This document shows, piece by piece, positions 22,401 to 29,431 of a DNA stretch of 64,000 nt (its first letter is position 1; the number at the start of each line of letters is the position of its first letter). The notes beneath the pieces are model-generated. The model saw only the letters and a list, made by a program, of their open reading frames with translations. It was not told the origin of the DNA and did not search any database. The DNA comes from Chitinophaga tropicalis. GTDB taxonomy: Bacteria > Bacteroidota > Bacteroidia > Chitinophagales > Chitinophagaceae. The position numbers and the translations under genes are program-made. Where the stretch lies: contig NZ_WRXN01000001.1 of the NCBI RefSeq assembly GCF_009758205.1, forward strand, positions 372,001 to 436,000. Reading direction: 5' to 3'.

Positions 22401-25190
22401 CAGCGAAGCATTCAATGCCTGTCCATCGTTATTGCTGACACCATTCAGGGAAGTGGTCACACGGATACTTCCCAGCAGAGAAGCATCTGCCAGAAGGTCA
22501 CCCTGAGATCCCAGTATTAAAATGATACTGTCTCCCGCATGATATACTCCCGGGAAACTGATCTTCTGTCCCAGGGTAGGGCCTACTCCCAATGGGAGAG
22601 ACAGCCTGGATGCTGTGGTAGTATCACCATCTGCCGCCAGGGCAGCATTTGTTACATTACACAATGCACATATACCTGTAATAACAGGCGCCTGCTGATC
22701 TACACCATATGTCCACAGCGGACCATTACCACCACCTATAGTAACCGGTACCGCAGTCCTTAACAGGCTGGTAGTACCGGCCGGGTCCTGCGCCTCCACA
22801 TAATAAGTAGTGTTACGGAACAGCTTAGGCGTCTCAAAAGCACCGCTGCCGGTAAACACAGGCGCACCGCCGGTTGGAGTGGTATACCATTTAAAAGTAG
22901 GGTTAATAATACGTATAGAAGGTGTAAGTGTAATAGAAGTATTATAAGCCGTTCTGGCCGGATCGGGCAGCACCTTCACTGGGATCATGGCTGCCACTTC
23001 ATAGAGCTTCAGGGATCCCGACACTCCAATCAGCCCGCCATAATCCACCCGCACGCCATCAAAGGTTTTGGTAGCAGGTATGGTAACCCTGAATTTGCGG
23101 GTATTGTTCAATCCCCCACCCATCAGCTGTACGTTCACTACAGACTGGTCAAGTGTAACAGGATCGTTGTTCGATACGGCGGGTCCTGCAATACTGTTAT
23201 TATAGGTAGTAACGGTCACACGGGGCAGGAGCACTCCTGCAATATCTTCCGCCGGCGATTCCAGGAACAGCACAATGCTGTCCAGCGCCTGGTAAACACC
23301 CGGCAGTTTTACCAGCTGTCCTACTGTAGCTGCAAGGCCAAGTGGTACTGTCAGTGTCGACGCCGTAGTGGTATCGCCATCAGCAGCCAGCTGCGGATTA
23401 TCTACCATACAGGCAGCACAGGCTACCCCTGCCGTTAAGGGGCCTTCCTGATCCTGTCCGAAACTCCATATTGTACCCGGGCCTCCTGCTACCTTAATGG
23501 TTACGGGAGTACGGGAGTAACTGCTCAGGTTATCCGTAGCATCAAATGCCTCTACATAGTAAGTAGTGGTACGCGCCAGCGCAGGCGTAACAAAATTACT
23601 GCCTGTCGCAACAGGTGTACCACCCGTAGGAGTAGTATACCACCTGAATATAGGAGAAGATACCCGGCCATCAATAGCAGCAGTAAGAGATGCCGTACTG
23701 CCGGCAGTGATAGTAGGTGCAGCAGGAGTAACCGTAACCGGTATAGCTGCTGCCGCCTCATAAACACGCAATGCGCCGAATGCCGCAAACCCGGATGTCA
23801 GGTTGATCAATGCTCCATCAAAATCTCTTGTAGTAGGAATAGTAACCCTCACCTTCGGAGTTGTGCCCAGGCCCAATCCCAGCAACTGGGTACGTACACC
23901 GGCTACTCCAAGTGAGGTAGCGTCATTATTGGCCGAACCATTATTATAAGTCTGTACCTGTATAGCTGATAATGCCTGAAGAGACATCATCTGGTCTGGA
24001 ATATCCAGGTCCAGTATGATCTGATCCCCGGCTATATAATCTCCCGGGAATTTCAGCAATTGACCTACTGAAGTGATCACGCCCACCGGCAATACTATCC
24101 TTGACGCAGAAGTAGTATCTCCGTCAACAGCATTTCCGGGGTCTGTCACATAACACGCTACACAAGCTATTCCGCCGGTAATCGGACTTTCCTGCTGATC
24201 GGCAAATGTCCACAGCGGACCAGCGCCGCCGCTTACCTGTACGGTAACAGGTGTTCTTACATAACTGGTAAGACCATCTCCTGTCGATGCCTCAACATAA
24301 TATGTAGTGGTACGGTTTAAAGCAGGTGTGGTAAAGGAATTGCCCGTAGCCAGGGGAGTACCGCCTTCTGCACTCGCATACCAGCGGAAGCCCGTAACAG
24401 GCAGGCGACTGGAAGAAGAAAAAGTAACTGTTCCACCTGAGGTTACAACAGGTGCCGCCGGACTTACCGTTACCGGCACAAATGCAGTAGCTTCATAAAC
24501 ATACAGACTGGAAAAAGCAGAAACAAGCGCAGAAAAACTCACTTGTATCTCATCGAAATTATGTGTTACAGGAACGATTACACGGAACTTAGGAGTAGAG
24601 CCAAAGCCCGCGCCCAGCATCTGTATCCTTGCTATCGCACTATCTAACGATATGGCATCGTTGTTTGCAACGCCGGCGTTAAATGTGCTTATTGATAATG
24701 CTGACAACAGTTGCCCGCTAAGGCCCTGATCCGGAATTTCAAGATCAACGGCTACATTATCACCGGCAAAGTAACTGCCTGTAAATTTCATTTTAAGACC
24801 AACGCCTCCTATAGCACCAACAGGCAACACCATTCTGGCGGCGGTGTTTATATTACCGTCAATAGCATTATTCCCGTTCTCAACCGTACAGGCTGCGCAT
24901 GCCAGCCCGAAAGTAACCGAGGTCTGGCTGCCTGCAAAGCTCCAGAGAGGACCGTCTGCACGTGCGTCAGTGGCATTCCAGGCGCTTCTCAGCAAAGGGG
25001 AATAAGGATGACTGGCCATATAGCTGTTCAACCAGTTCTTCATACTCTGGTCTTCAGCTTTCATAACCTTCGTCCCGGACAGGGGAATTGCATAAGTTAC
25101 GTTGGCAAGCCCTCCAAGCAACCAAAGTAAACATAAGACAATAATAGAAAAAGCTCTCAACGGGCTTTTAGGAGTAGCTTTCAAATACAT
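13458..25190 (-). CDS. Giant Ig-repeat surface adhesin with T9SS type B sorting domain (SprB-like)
   Basis: 3910 residues from the ATG at 25190 (MYLKATPKSPLRAF, then a hydrophobic signal segment ending VTYA); the frame is open to 25286 but lacks a signal there. After the signal come nine ~150-residue modules, each opening with a C-x-x-C motif (e.g. CAAC, CVAC, CLLC) and a DGDTTTAS-like segment. These are interleaved with 26 Ig-like domains of the CHU_C-associated type (motif WYTTxTGGTP...TTYYVEA). Ig domains after successive modules number 1,1,1,1,2,2,3,4,11. Near the C-terminus are one fibronectin-III-like domain (VTFKWDAVPGAVSYEV) and the gliding-motility-associated type B domain (IFIPNVFTPNGDGLNDV to MKGTVTIVR). 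It should be exported by T9SS and held at the surface with help from the PorP/SprF and OmpA partners. Ligand unknown. Confidence 0.93.
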   Translation of the reverse strand: MYLKATPKSPLRAFSIIVLCLLWLLGGLANVTYAIPLSGTKVMKAEDQSMKNWLNSYMASHPYSPLLRSAWNATDARADGPLWSFAGSQTSVTFGLACAACTVENGNNAIDGNINTAARMVLPVGAIGGVGLKMKFTGSYFAGDNVAVDLEIPDQGLSGQLLSALSISTFNAGVANNDAISLDSAIARIQMLGAGFGSTPKFRVIVPVTHNFDEIQVSFSALVSAFSSLYVYEATAFVPVTVSPAAPVVTSGGTVTFSSSSRLPVTGFRWYASAEGGTPLATGNSFTTPALNRTTTYYVEASTGDGLTSYVRTPVTVQVSGGAGPLWTFADQQESPITGGIACVACYVTDPGNAVDGDTTSASRIVLPVGVITSVGQLLKFPGDYIAGDQIILDLDIPDQMMSLQALSAIQVQTYNNGSANNDATSLGVAGVRTQLLGLGLGTTPKVRVTIPTTRDFDGALINLTSGFAAFGALRVYEAAAAIPVTVTPAAPTITAGSTASLTAAIDGRVSSPIFRWYTTPTGGTPVATGSNFVTPALARTTTYYVEAFDATDNLSSYSRTPVTIKVAGGPGTIWSFGQDQEGPLTAGVACAACMVDNPQLAADGDTTTASTLTVPLGLAATVGQLVKLPGVYQALDSIVLFLESPAEDIAGVLLPRVTVTTYNNSIAGPAVSNNDPVTLDQSVVNVQLMGGGLNNTRKFRVTIPATKTFDGVRVDYGGLIGVSGSLKLYEVAAMIPVKVLPDPARTAYNTSITLTPSIRIINPTFKWYTTPTGGAPVFTGSGAFETPKLFRNTTYYVEAQDPAGTTSLLRTAVPVTIGGGNGPLWTYGVDQQAPVITGICALCNVTNAALAADGDTTTASRLSLPLGVGPTLGQKISFPGVYHAGDSIILILGSQGDLLADASLLGSIRVTTSLNGVSNNDGQALNASLTHVNLLQPGAINKFRVAIPVSKTFDGAQVDIAGLLSLSNLLYIYEAVAMIPVTVAPSPANISAGQTATLNATLPAIPGAVFNWYESKEGGAPVFTGNSFTTPPLYQNKTYYVEALSPTDGLISFVRTGVQVNVDGQSGNGALSCSGAETQTSGTGGLACLLCVTENGALAVDENPLTASTLRLGIGALGYVFQDMIFPVSGKAGDSIRLGLGTTTGLLDLALLGGVTVGVGNGARPLDADMSPLQDELLTLRIINNGPQNAYTFVANKDFDRVELRFGAVVGAISALNIYYAQVVTPIAQVSAGTVFTCAGNTATLSAVGPAGYTYRWYTSYAGGTLVGYGTTFTTPVITKDTTYFVEAAGKDSCGSEKRTAVQVKTGLPGVSVTPSAASVVENATPTFNIVSPSAGNQYNWYNVPTGGTPIFVGTQFTTPPVTANVTYYAEAVSLGDPACRSLRTPVAVTLSGSGGPVPPGDIDCGGATSQVTTTAGICVGCYVEKQDSAVDNSTQTASVMHTILGVGSYVQQTLIFPGVGVKGDSIRIKIGFPVTLADLSALSGIQVSSANGAISNNDAVTLSGSLLNFKFINANEALFSFAPGANFDRVNVRLNGLATALTSLKLYSAQIFAGTPTVEKDTVYVCQGNTATLRATGPGTVFRWYNQPTGGTPLATGATYQVTGTTDAIYYVEAISSAGCINPVRKAVYVIVGLPQPLVTPLVSNINTGETATFTVNNPNPAYQYNWYTVPAGGTPVLANSTTFTTPPLTASAVYYVEVRDPVSNCTSPTRTMVRAEINLPTEPTPCSYATQQQSPIINGICLLCGVSDPGLAVDQNANSASTITATLSAVGYVGQLLRFDNAHPAGDSIILDLEVPGQVIDASLLGGVRLETYANTTANGDARFLNDPAVHFTFLNTGNKVRVTVPATRTFNGVLISINGLLTAVTSVKVYFAAVVTPRPTVDVPTVDICSGNTATLTATTTNGASLYWYAGAVGGTPMDTGSTFTTPVLTSSTTYYVEASRYGCANPTRVPVRVNVGTVPTAPVAAGQSICSGGQATLLATAPTGATFRWYTAATGGTLLASTANYTTNALTADTAFYVEAFNNGCSSSVRTRVPVIVSPAPTNLTVTPMGTSVSSGQGAIFTANATGTNVIYKWYNAAGDSIFTGAVFNTGPLTATTTYTVEAVNASGCKNGPRVSVTATVISSNNDVPCDAAKTETNGANGICLGCFVENPLLAVDNSTSTSSSLHVILGLTNGYIEQKLIFPQVSEPGDSVQVSISFDGSLADIGLLSTLQIGSFNGGTSNNDFVALNSSAIRVTLLNGNQQAMVGFKPAALFDRIAIRLNSGVATALSAVNVHYASRLVGLPVITGDTICAGNSATLTASGPANVSFRWYTTAVGGTPIFTGTSFPTPALNTSTTYYVEAVKTSLNCPNPQRVPVVAKVDPTPDVPVLDTTALTICSGSTATFNVQTAAGVTYKWYTTLAGGTPIHTGPSFTTPALTATTVYYVEASNTAGCANTTRRQVTVNVTTQPVAPSVTPTAATICAGSSTQLVAASTTAGVVFRWYTTATGGTPVFEGASFQTPQLNTTTTYYAEAAAGACASSTRTATIVTVNPVAAAPTVTTVPADGNVVSGQSATLTATSTTPGVVYNWYTVATGGSPVFTGQVFNTPILTSSITYYAEAVVPGGDCPSGRTAVPLTVSVIPNTACDFANSQANSTTAVCVLCSVQDANNTTDADLNNFSILSIPLAAGNNGGVQQSLIFPSVAAAGDSVRITMELPSQVIDVSLLSAIEVSSFNANTANNDAQLLNSSNVSVRILTGGTKFTVAFAPGAAYDRVQVRLRAGVISALLRLNLYYATRQVSAPVVATRNVTICSGSTATLSATASAVAKLEWYDAPVGGNKVFDGATFVTPALTATKTYYVQSVRTSNDCANPNRVSVTVSVVPGLTAPSVNNATVCAGQQATLAANVTGTNVVTRWYSAPTGGTLLFTGTTYITNAVNADTAFYVEIANGACTLATRVRATVTVGAAAPTPTLAANNVNICAGQQAIFNVTSATTGVTYRWYTALTGGTAIFTGPAFTTPALSATTVYYVEATSNASQCGTGSARVAATASVALNPTAPQLISGNVSVCSGQDAVLAVQNPQATLTYQWYDAATGGTLVHTGATFTVQAVTANASYYVQAVNNNGCISTGARAQVNITVAPAPAAPTVNAASITVCAGSTATLAVTNPNGSFTYRWFTTATGGTAVYTGSTVITGVINTNTDFYVEASNGNCNSTTRTLVRVTVTPGAPVPTLESNNVSTCGGSTATLRVTSATAGIEYRWYTVATGGTPVFTGPVFTTPALSATTVYYVEAINTSGQCGSSSARTSATVTVGQAPEVPVLTAANVRACAGGDITLSVQNPQAGITYQWFNAATGGTLVFTGPDFTVSAVNSDVTYYVQAAIGTTCASASRAAASITIDAAAPTPDVVATNLVTCVGGTATLNVQNPDASLTYRWYNAPSNGNLLATGPEYTTGALNTNTTFYVEALNGTGCSSLARKGVTVTIVNTIDAPLANGTTICAGNTAVLSVENPQAGISYKWYNAATGGNPVFTGANFTTDPLTATVTYYVEAATGGCVSASRTSVIVNVNSTPAVPDVDIANLQVCAGQAATLSVQNPDASVTYNWYTTLTGGTPVGTGATFATPTINTNTMYYVEALNANGCASMNRAAVSVTVGAPVNNTTVVGNDAVCPGSTVTLTASTTTAGATFLWYTTATGGTAIATGATYTTPALTANATYYVETVSPGGCSSDSRTEAQVTVLEQLDAPVVTVDSTNAQSVTFKWDAVPGAVSYEVTLDNGVTFSVPSSGAAGLSHTVTGLTPAQSVSIRVRAIGTSSCQNSELSASVTGKAENPLGNKIFIPNVFTPNGDGLNDVHMVYGNTIANMVIRYYNQFGQQIFESKDQRTGWDGTMSGRQQPVGVYIYVFRATLQDGSVVNMKGTVTIVR
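14000..16830 (-). repeat. Uninterrupted run of 11 Ig-like repeats in the adhesin gene
   Basis: About 255 bp per unit, each coding one CHU_C-associated Ig-like domain with the WY...GG core and a TTYYVEA-like strand. DNA identity between units is imperfect, so these are diverged protein repeats rather than a recent tandem amplification. Confidence 0.75.
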
Positions 25191-25758
25191 AGCTAATAAT
25201 TGGTTCGGGTTATAAAGGGTAATGATGATGTGTTTTCTGCAATCTCTCCGATCGTTTCGCATAGAGAACTTTCTTCGCCTGGACACGATGTATTCAGTCT
25301 TTGGATGGCAGGGCTATGAAGCTTGGGGGATAAGGATAGAGCGTTAAAGCAGTCAAAAACAGTAATGGTCAGTCACACGTGCAGCCGTCCTTATTGCGTA
25401 TAAAGGAATAAGGCACGAATGTAGGTTGTGAGAATAAAAAGTAGATAAACCTTTCCTATTCAGTATTAGGGATGCTAACCAGCCTGTTCATTTTATTTTA
25501 AAGGCCGTTCATTTCATTCATTAGTTGGAAATAACAGGAAATATTCTTATAAAGAGTTGTGTTACCAAACGGGTAGTTCTGCAATACATTTTAGTAAGCA
25601 GTACTAATCAGAAAATCCAATATTTTACCATAAATACTTTTTCAAATATTATACACTCATTATCAATTACAATCATATTGTGTTCATTTATATTCAATTC
25701 ATTCATTTTATCCATTTTAATCTGAATAAATCTGAACTCATAACCTATACGTAAGTTT
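25191..25758. other. Divergent intergenic region between adhesin and NACHT genes
   Basis: 568 bases. It must contain the promoters of the adhesin cluster (minus) and the NACHT gene (plus). The segment 25525-25740 is very AT-rich. No palindrome, small gene or structured RNA that I can support. Confidence 0.5.
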
Positions 25759-28374
25759 ATGTCGACAGAACCAAAATCCATTTACTTAATAAAATCCATT
25801 TCTTGTCCCCGTATGATAGATCTCTCCTATGACTTTATCATAACACTTCAGAACGAGGTGTCTCGTAAATTTGGTGTGGACTCTATTACTCCCAGTGACT
25901 GTAAAAGGCTGTCAGATCTTATCAGAGACGAAACAGCCAAAGCAGTCAGCGAAACCACATTGAAAAGAGTATTCGGATTTGCCACCACAAAGCATAGCTT
26001 TTCACGTTATACATTAAATACGTTAGCCCAGTACTGTCAGTACAAAGATTGGGACGATTTCCAGGCGCAACATTACCTGCAGACAGATACAGCCGAACTC
26101 AATGACGGTAAATGGCTGGAGCTGAAAAATAAAGCTGCTACCGTTTCCCATTATACGATCCTCACCCTGAAAAACAGGTCAGGGATCCCCTTCTCCCATA
26201 CTGTCCCCCGGCCACAGATATTCGCACACACAGAACGCTTCCTGGAAAGCAACTATGCTGCCACCGCATTAATAGCCCCCTCCGGATGGGGTAAATCAAT
26301 CGCCCTGGTACATATGGCCGAACATTTCTGGTTCAGTAAAGACGCAAAATATAAAAAAGACATCTGCTGGTTCATTCATGCTCACGCCGCCGGCAGCCTG
26401 CTCTTAAGAGGCTTCTCCCTCGCATCCTGGCTGGACAACCAGCTCAACCTCGGAAACGGCGAGAACTTCAGAGAATATTTCGCAGCCCACTTCGATAAAG
26501 TAAAAGGCCGGCTTATCCTCATCATAGACGGGTTTGACGAGATAACCATCGCAGCAGACAAACTGAAAATATTATATACAAAGCTGGAAGAATTTGTCTA
26601 TTCAAATGACATGTTCCCCTGGGTAAAAGTGATCCTCTCCATACGCAGCAGCACATGGTCGGAAGTTTTCCAGCACTCACTTCAATACCCCGCTTTCAGA
26701 CGATACTGGTACCTCGGCGCAGAGATGGACGAAGAAACAAACGTCAACCTGCCTTACTTAACAGAACAGGAAGCCAAGTCAGTATTATATAATCACCGCA
26801 TAGATCCGGCAACCGTCCGTACATTCAGCGAAAGCTTCATGCAGAAACTGCGGTATCCATATTACCTGCAATTATTCTGTCAGCTGAATACCGGACCCGG
26901 TCAACCCTTCTCAAATGAGCATCTGAGCCTATTTGAGATCATCTCCAAATTTGTACAGAACAAAGTATTCAACTCTCCCACCAATAATTTCAAAGTCAGG
27001 ATCATTGAAAAGATGCTCTGGCTGCTGGACCTGGGAAGAACAGGGCAATATGCTGACAAAAGCGAACTGCTGAACAAAAACATAGACCTTTTCTCATCCT
27101 ACAAAGAACTCCTGGCAGATAATATACTGGTAGAGGAAAACCTTAGCCAGGAAGTAATGTTCAAAGTAAAAGTGCGGTTTGCACACCAGTTCCTGCTGGA
27201 ATACTTTACCGCCATGCATTATCTCCGGCAGTCAGACGATATTATTGACGATGCAATGCTGCAACGCGTTCTGAAAAAACTGCCCGCTTCCTCTTACCGC
27301 ACCGGCGTGTTAAAATGGATGCTGCGGTATGCAATCAATACAGGCCAGATACAAAGCATCCATAAAATATTCTATCTTCCACTTAGCAACATGGAAAAAT
27401 CCCTGTTGCTTGAATACCTGGCCGTTCATTACCAGCATGAACACGAAGAAGAAAAACAGATCACTCTTAAATCTGTCTTCCCCCAGGGCTACTTCCGTAA
27501 ACTACCACTCAGTAATATCATCAACGACAACTTCATTCACTTTGGCAAGAAAAGAGTGCTCAGCGCCCTGCTGGAACTGACAGAAGCTGCAGATGACAAA
27601 TTAAAAGTACGGAGTATCCTTTTCTCTACATCACTCCTCCAGCTGGATGCAGAACAATGTGAACTGGAAGTGAACAGCATCAAAAAACTGGTCAGCGATA
27701 ACCAGAAAGACCAGGAACTCTGGGTAACACCATATGAATTATACCTCTTCATATATGAATACATGAAGTTTGGTATTATCAATGAGAACATAAAAGACCA
27801 GATATACAATTATGCTGTCTATCTCAGCGGCCCCACCCGCGAAACCCCTTCCGTATCACAGGAAATAGTATACAGGTTTACCGGCATGGCATTCTCCGTG
27901 TTATCCGACTACAAAAACCTGTTCAACTACACAAAGCTTGTCTTTAAACATCATCCACAGCTTGTATACCAGAAAACAAGCACATTAAGATTATCACTTC
28001 TCTGCTGGCAGGCTTTCTCCCTGTTAAACACCGGCAATACCGCCGATGCTGCCAAAATATGCCGCCACACAGAAAAGCTGATCCGGACCTACACTTTTGA
28101 CTTCACCAACAGCCGGCACCTGGAAGTCTTCCAGAAACTTATCCTGTCAGATATCCATTTCCACGACGGAGAATTTACAAAGGCCATGCGTACAGCAGAA
28201 AGCGCCATAGATATCTCTCAGAAAATGGACCTGAAATTACTCATGCTGATCGGTCATAAAATGTTGCGGAAAATATATCCGGAACTTAGCTTCGAAAAGC
28301 AATATAACCAGACACAGCTACAGATCTCCCTGATCACTAAAAGCACCTCATTTAAACTATCAAACATATTCTGA
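25759..28374 (+). CDS. NACHT/STAND-type NTPase with N-terminal helical domain and TPR-like C-terminus
   Basis: 871 residues, no signal peptide, so cytoplasmic. Residues ~25-105 form a helical domain (KRLSDLIRDETAKAVSETTL, then a Trp-containing segment) seen in other Bacteroidota proteins and resembling a DNA-binding fold. The NTPase follows: Walker A APSGWGKS at 173-180, Walker B LILIIDGFDE at 252-261 with the acidic NACHT-type DGxDE, and an arginine-bearing ILSIRSS strand near 292-298. The C-terminal ~450 residues are helical and repeat-like. STAND proteins are signal-responsive switches; several bacterial NACHT proteins defend against phage, but the N-terminal domain here suggests regulation equally well. 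An alternative start is M19 (25813). Monocistronic, divergent from the adhesin. Confidence 0.75.
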   Translation: MSTEPKSIYLIKSISCPRMIDLSYDFIITLQNEVSRKFGVDSITPSDCKRLSDLIRDETAKAVSETTLKRVFGFATTKHSFSRYTLNTLAQYCQYKDWDDFQAQHYLQTDTAELNDGKWLELKNKAATVSHYTILTLKNRSGIPFSHTVPRPQIFAHTERFLESNYAATALIAPSGWGKSIALVHMAEHFWFSKDAKYKKDICWFIHAHAAGSLLLRGFSLASWLDNQLNLGNGENFREYFAAHFDKVKGRLILIIDGFDEITIAADKLKILYTKLEEFVYSNDMFPWVKVILSIRSSTWSEVFQHSLQYPAFRRYWYLGAEMDEETNVNLPYLTEQEAKSVLYNHRIDPATVRTFSESFMQKLRYPYYLQLFCQLNTGPGQPFSNEHLSLFEIISKFVQNKVFNSPTNNFKVRIIEKMLWLLDLGRTGQYADKSELLNKNIDLFSSYKELLADNILVEENLSQEVMFKVKVRFAHQFLLEYFTAMHYLRQSDDIIDDAMLQRVLKKLPASSYRTGVLKWMLRYAINTGQIQSIHKIFYLPLSNMEKSLLLEYLAVHYQHEHEEEKQITLKSVFPQGYFRKLPLSNIINDNFIHFGKKRVLSALLELTEAADDKLKVRSILFSTSLLQLDAEQCELEVNSIKKLVSDNQKDQELWVTPYELYLFIYEYMKFGIINENIKDQIYNYAVYLSGPTRETPSVSQEIVYRFTGMAFSVLSDYKNLFNYTKLVFKHHPQLVYQKTSTLRLSLLCWQAFSLLNTGNTADAAKICRHTEKLIRTYTFDFTNSRHLEVFQKLILSDIHFHDGEFTKAMRTAESAIDISQKMDLKLLMLIGHKMLRKIYPELSFEKQYNQTQLQISLITKSTSFKLSNIF

Positions 28375-28500
28375 CCTCAACATCAGAACATTAACATTTT
28401 ATCTATCAATCAATTACACCTATAGCAAATAGGTCCGCCACTGCTATCTGCCAGATTTTTCCATGTCTTCTGGCATAATTTTGCGTTATTGCAGTTTGTA

Positions 28501-29409
28501 ATGGCAATAGATGAAAGTAAATACACCACCTTTCAACAGTTTTTGCTCAATCTGCTGAGCCTGTTAACAATTATACCGCTGGCACCATATCTGAACCGGT
28601 ACCTGCCCACACTGATTTTCCAGGGCTGGCACCTGGATATGCTGGTAGCTGTGCTCATAGCCTTTCTTTTCACCAGGCTGCTCCTCTGGGTGTTCAAACC
28701 ACTTATTATTCCGGCATTTGCCCTGGTATTAGGCATTTTATGTTTCAACTACTTCACAGACAATTATACGTTCACCAACGTTTTGAACGATTATAAGGGA
28801 ATGGTCCAGGGCAACTGGGGCGCCAAGAACAACAAACAGTTTGACATTCTCAGCCTCTACCCCCGCCGTGTAGAGCCCTATCGCGACAAAACCGTAAGGG
28901 GAATAAGAGATAAGACCAACTATAAAGATTCCCTGGTCCGTAATTTCTCCGTAGCACATTCAGTTAACGATTTCGATGAATACTTCCCTAAATACGGGAA
29001 AGTATCCCGCTACCTGGCACTGTTCAATTATATTAACCGGCACTTCAAATATGTGCCCGACACCCGCCGTGACGAATACTTCGCCACTCCCATGGAAACC
29101 ATCCAAAATGGCCTCGGAGGCGATTGTGATGACCACTCCATTCTCATGGCCTCCTGCCTGCAATCTATCGGGGCCCGTTGCCGCATAGTACTGATCCAGG
29201 GTCATGCATACCCGGAACTCTACTGTGGTAACAAAGAAGATTTTGAGATCATGAAACAGGCCATCGTCACCTTATTCCCGCACCCACCTGTAAAAGAAAT
29301 ACATTACCACGAAGTGAAAGGCGAATATTGGATTAACCTTGATTATACAGCCCGGCATCCTGGCGGTCCGTATATGAACGATAAGGTTTATGCAGTGATT
29401 GAATTATGA
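28501..29409 (+). CDS. Membrane-anchored transglutaminase-like cysteine protein
   Basis: 302 residues from the ATG at 28501 (MAIDESKYTTFQQF). Three hydrophobic segments lie in residues ~15-90, followed by a soluble domain with the transglutaminase-like triad: C209 in GGDCDDHSI, H235 in GHAYPE, and an aspartate in NLDYTARHPGG. Proteins of this kind act as proteases or amide-processing enzymes; the substrate is unknown. It is first in a closely spaced run with the ClC, KefF-like and KefB-like genes (gap to ClC 22 bases), so it may act on or with those membrane transporters, which is inference. Confidence 0.8.
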   Translation: MAIDESKYTTFQQFLLNLLSLLTIIPLAPYLNRYLPTLIFQGWHLDMLVAVLIAFLFTRLLLWVFKPLIIPAFALVLGILCFNYFTDNYTFTNVLNDYKGMVQGNWGAKNNKQFDILSLYPRRVEPYRDKTVRGIRDKTNYKDSLVRNFSVAHSVNDFDEYFPKYGKVSRYLALFNYINRHFKYVPDTRRDEYFATPMETIQNGLGGDCDDHSILMASCLQSIGARCRIVLIQGHAYPELYCGNKEDFEIMKQAIVTLFPHPPVKEIHYHEVKGEYWINLDYTARHPGGPYMNDKVYAVIEL

Positions 29410-29431
29410 TGAAAGCAAGAAGCACCAGACT

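Noticed and set aside
25191-25286. N-terminal extension of the adhesin to 25286
   Set aside because: The extra 32 residues are basic and would bury the signal peptide that begins at the ATG at 25190.
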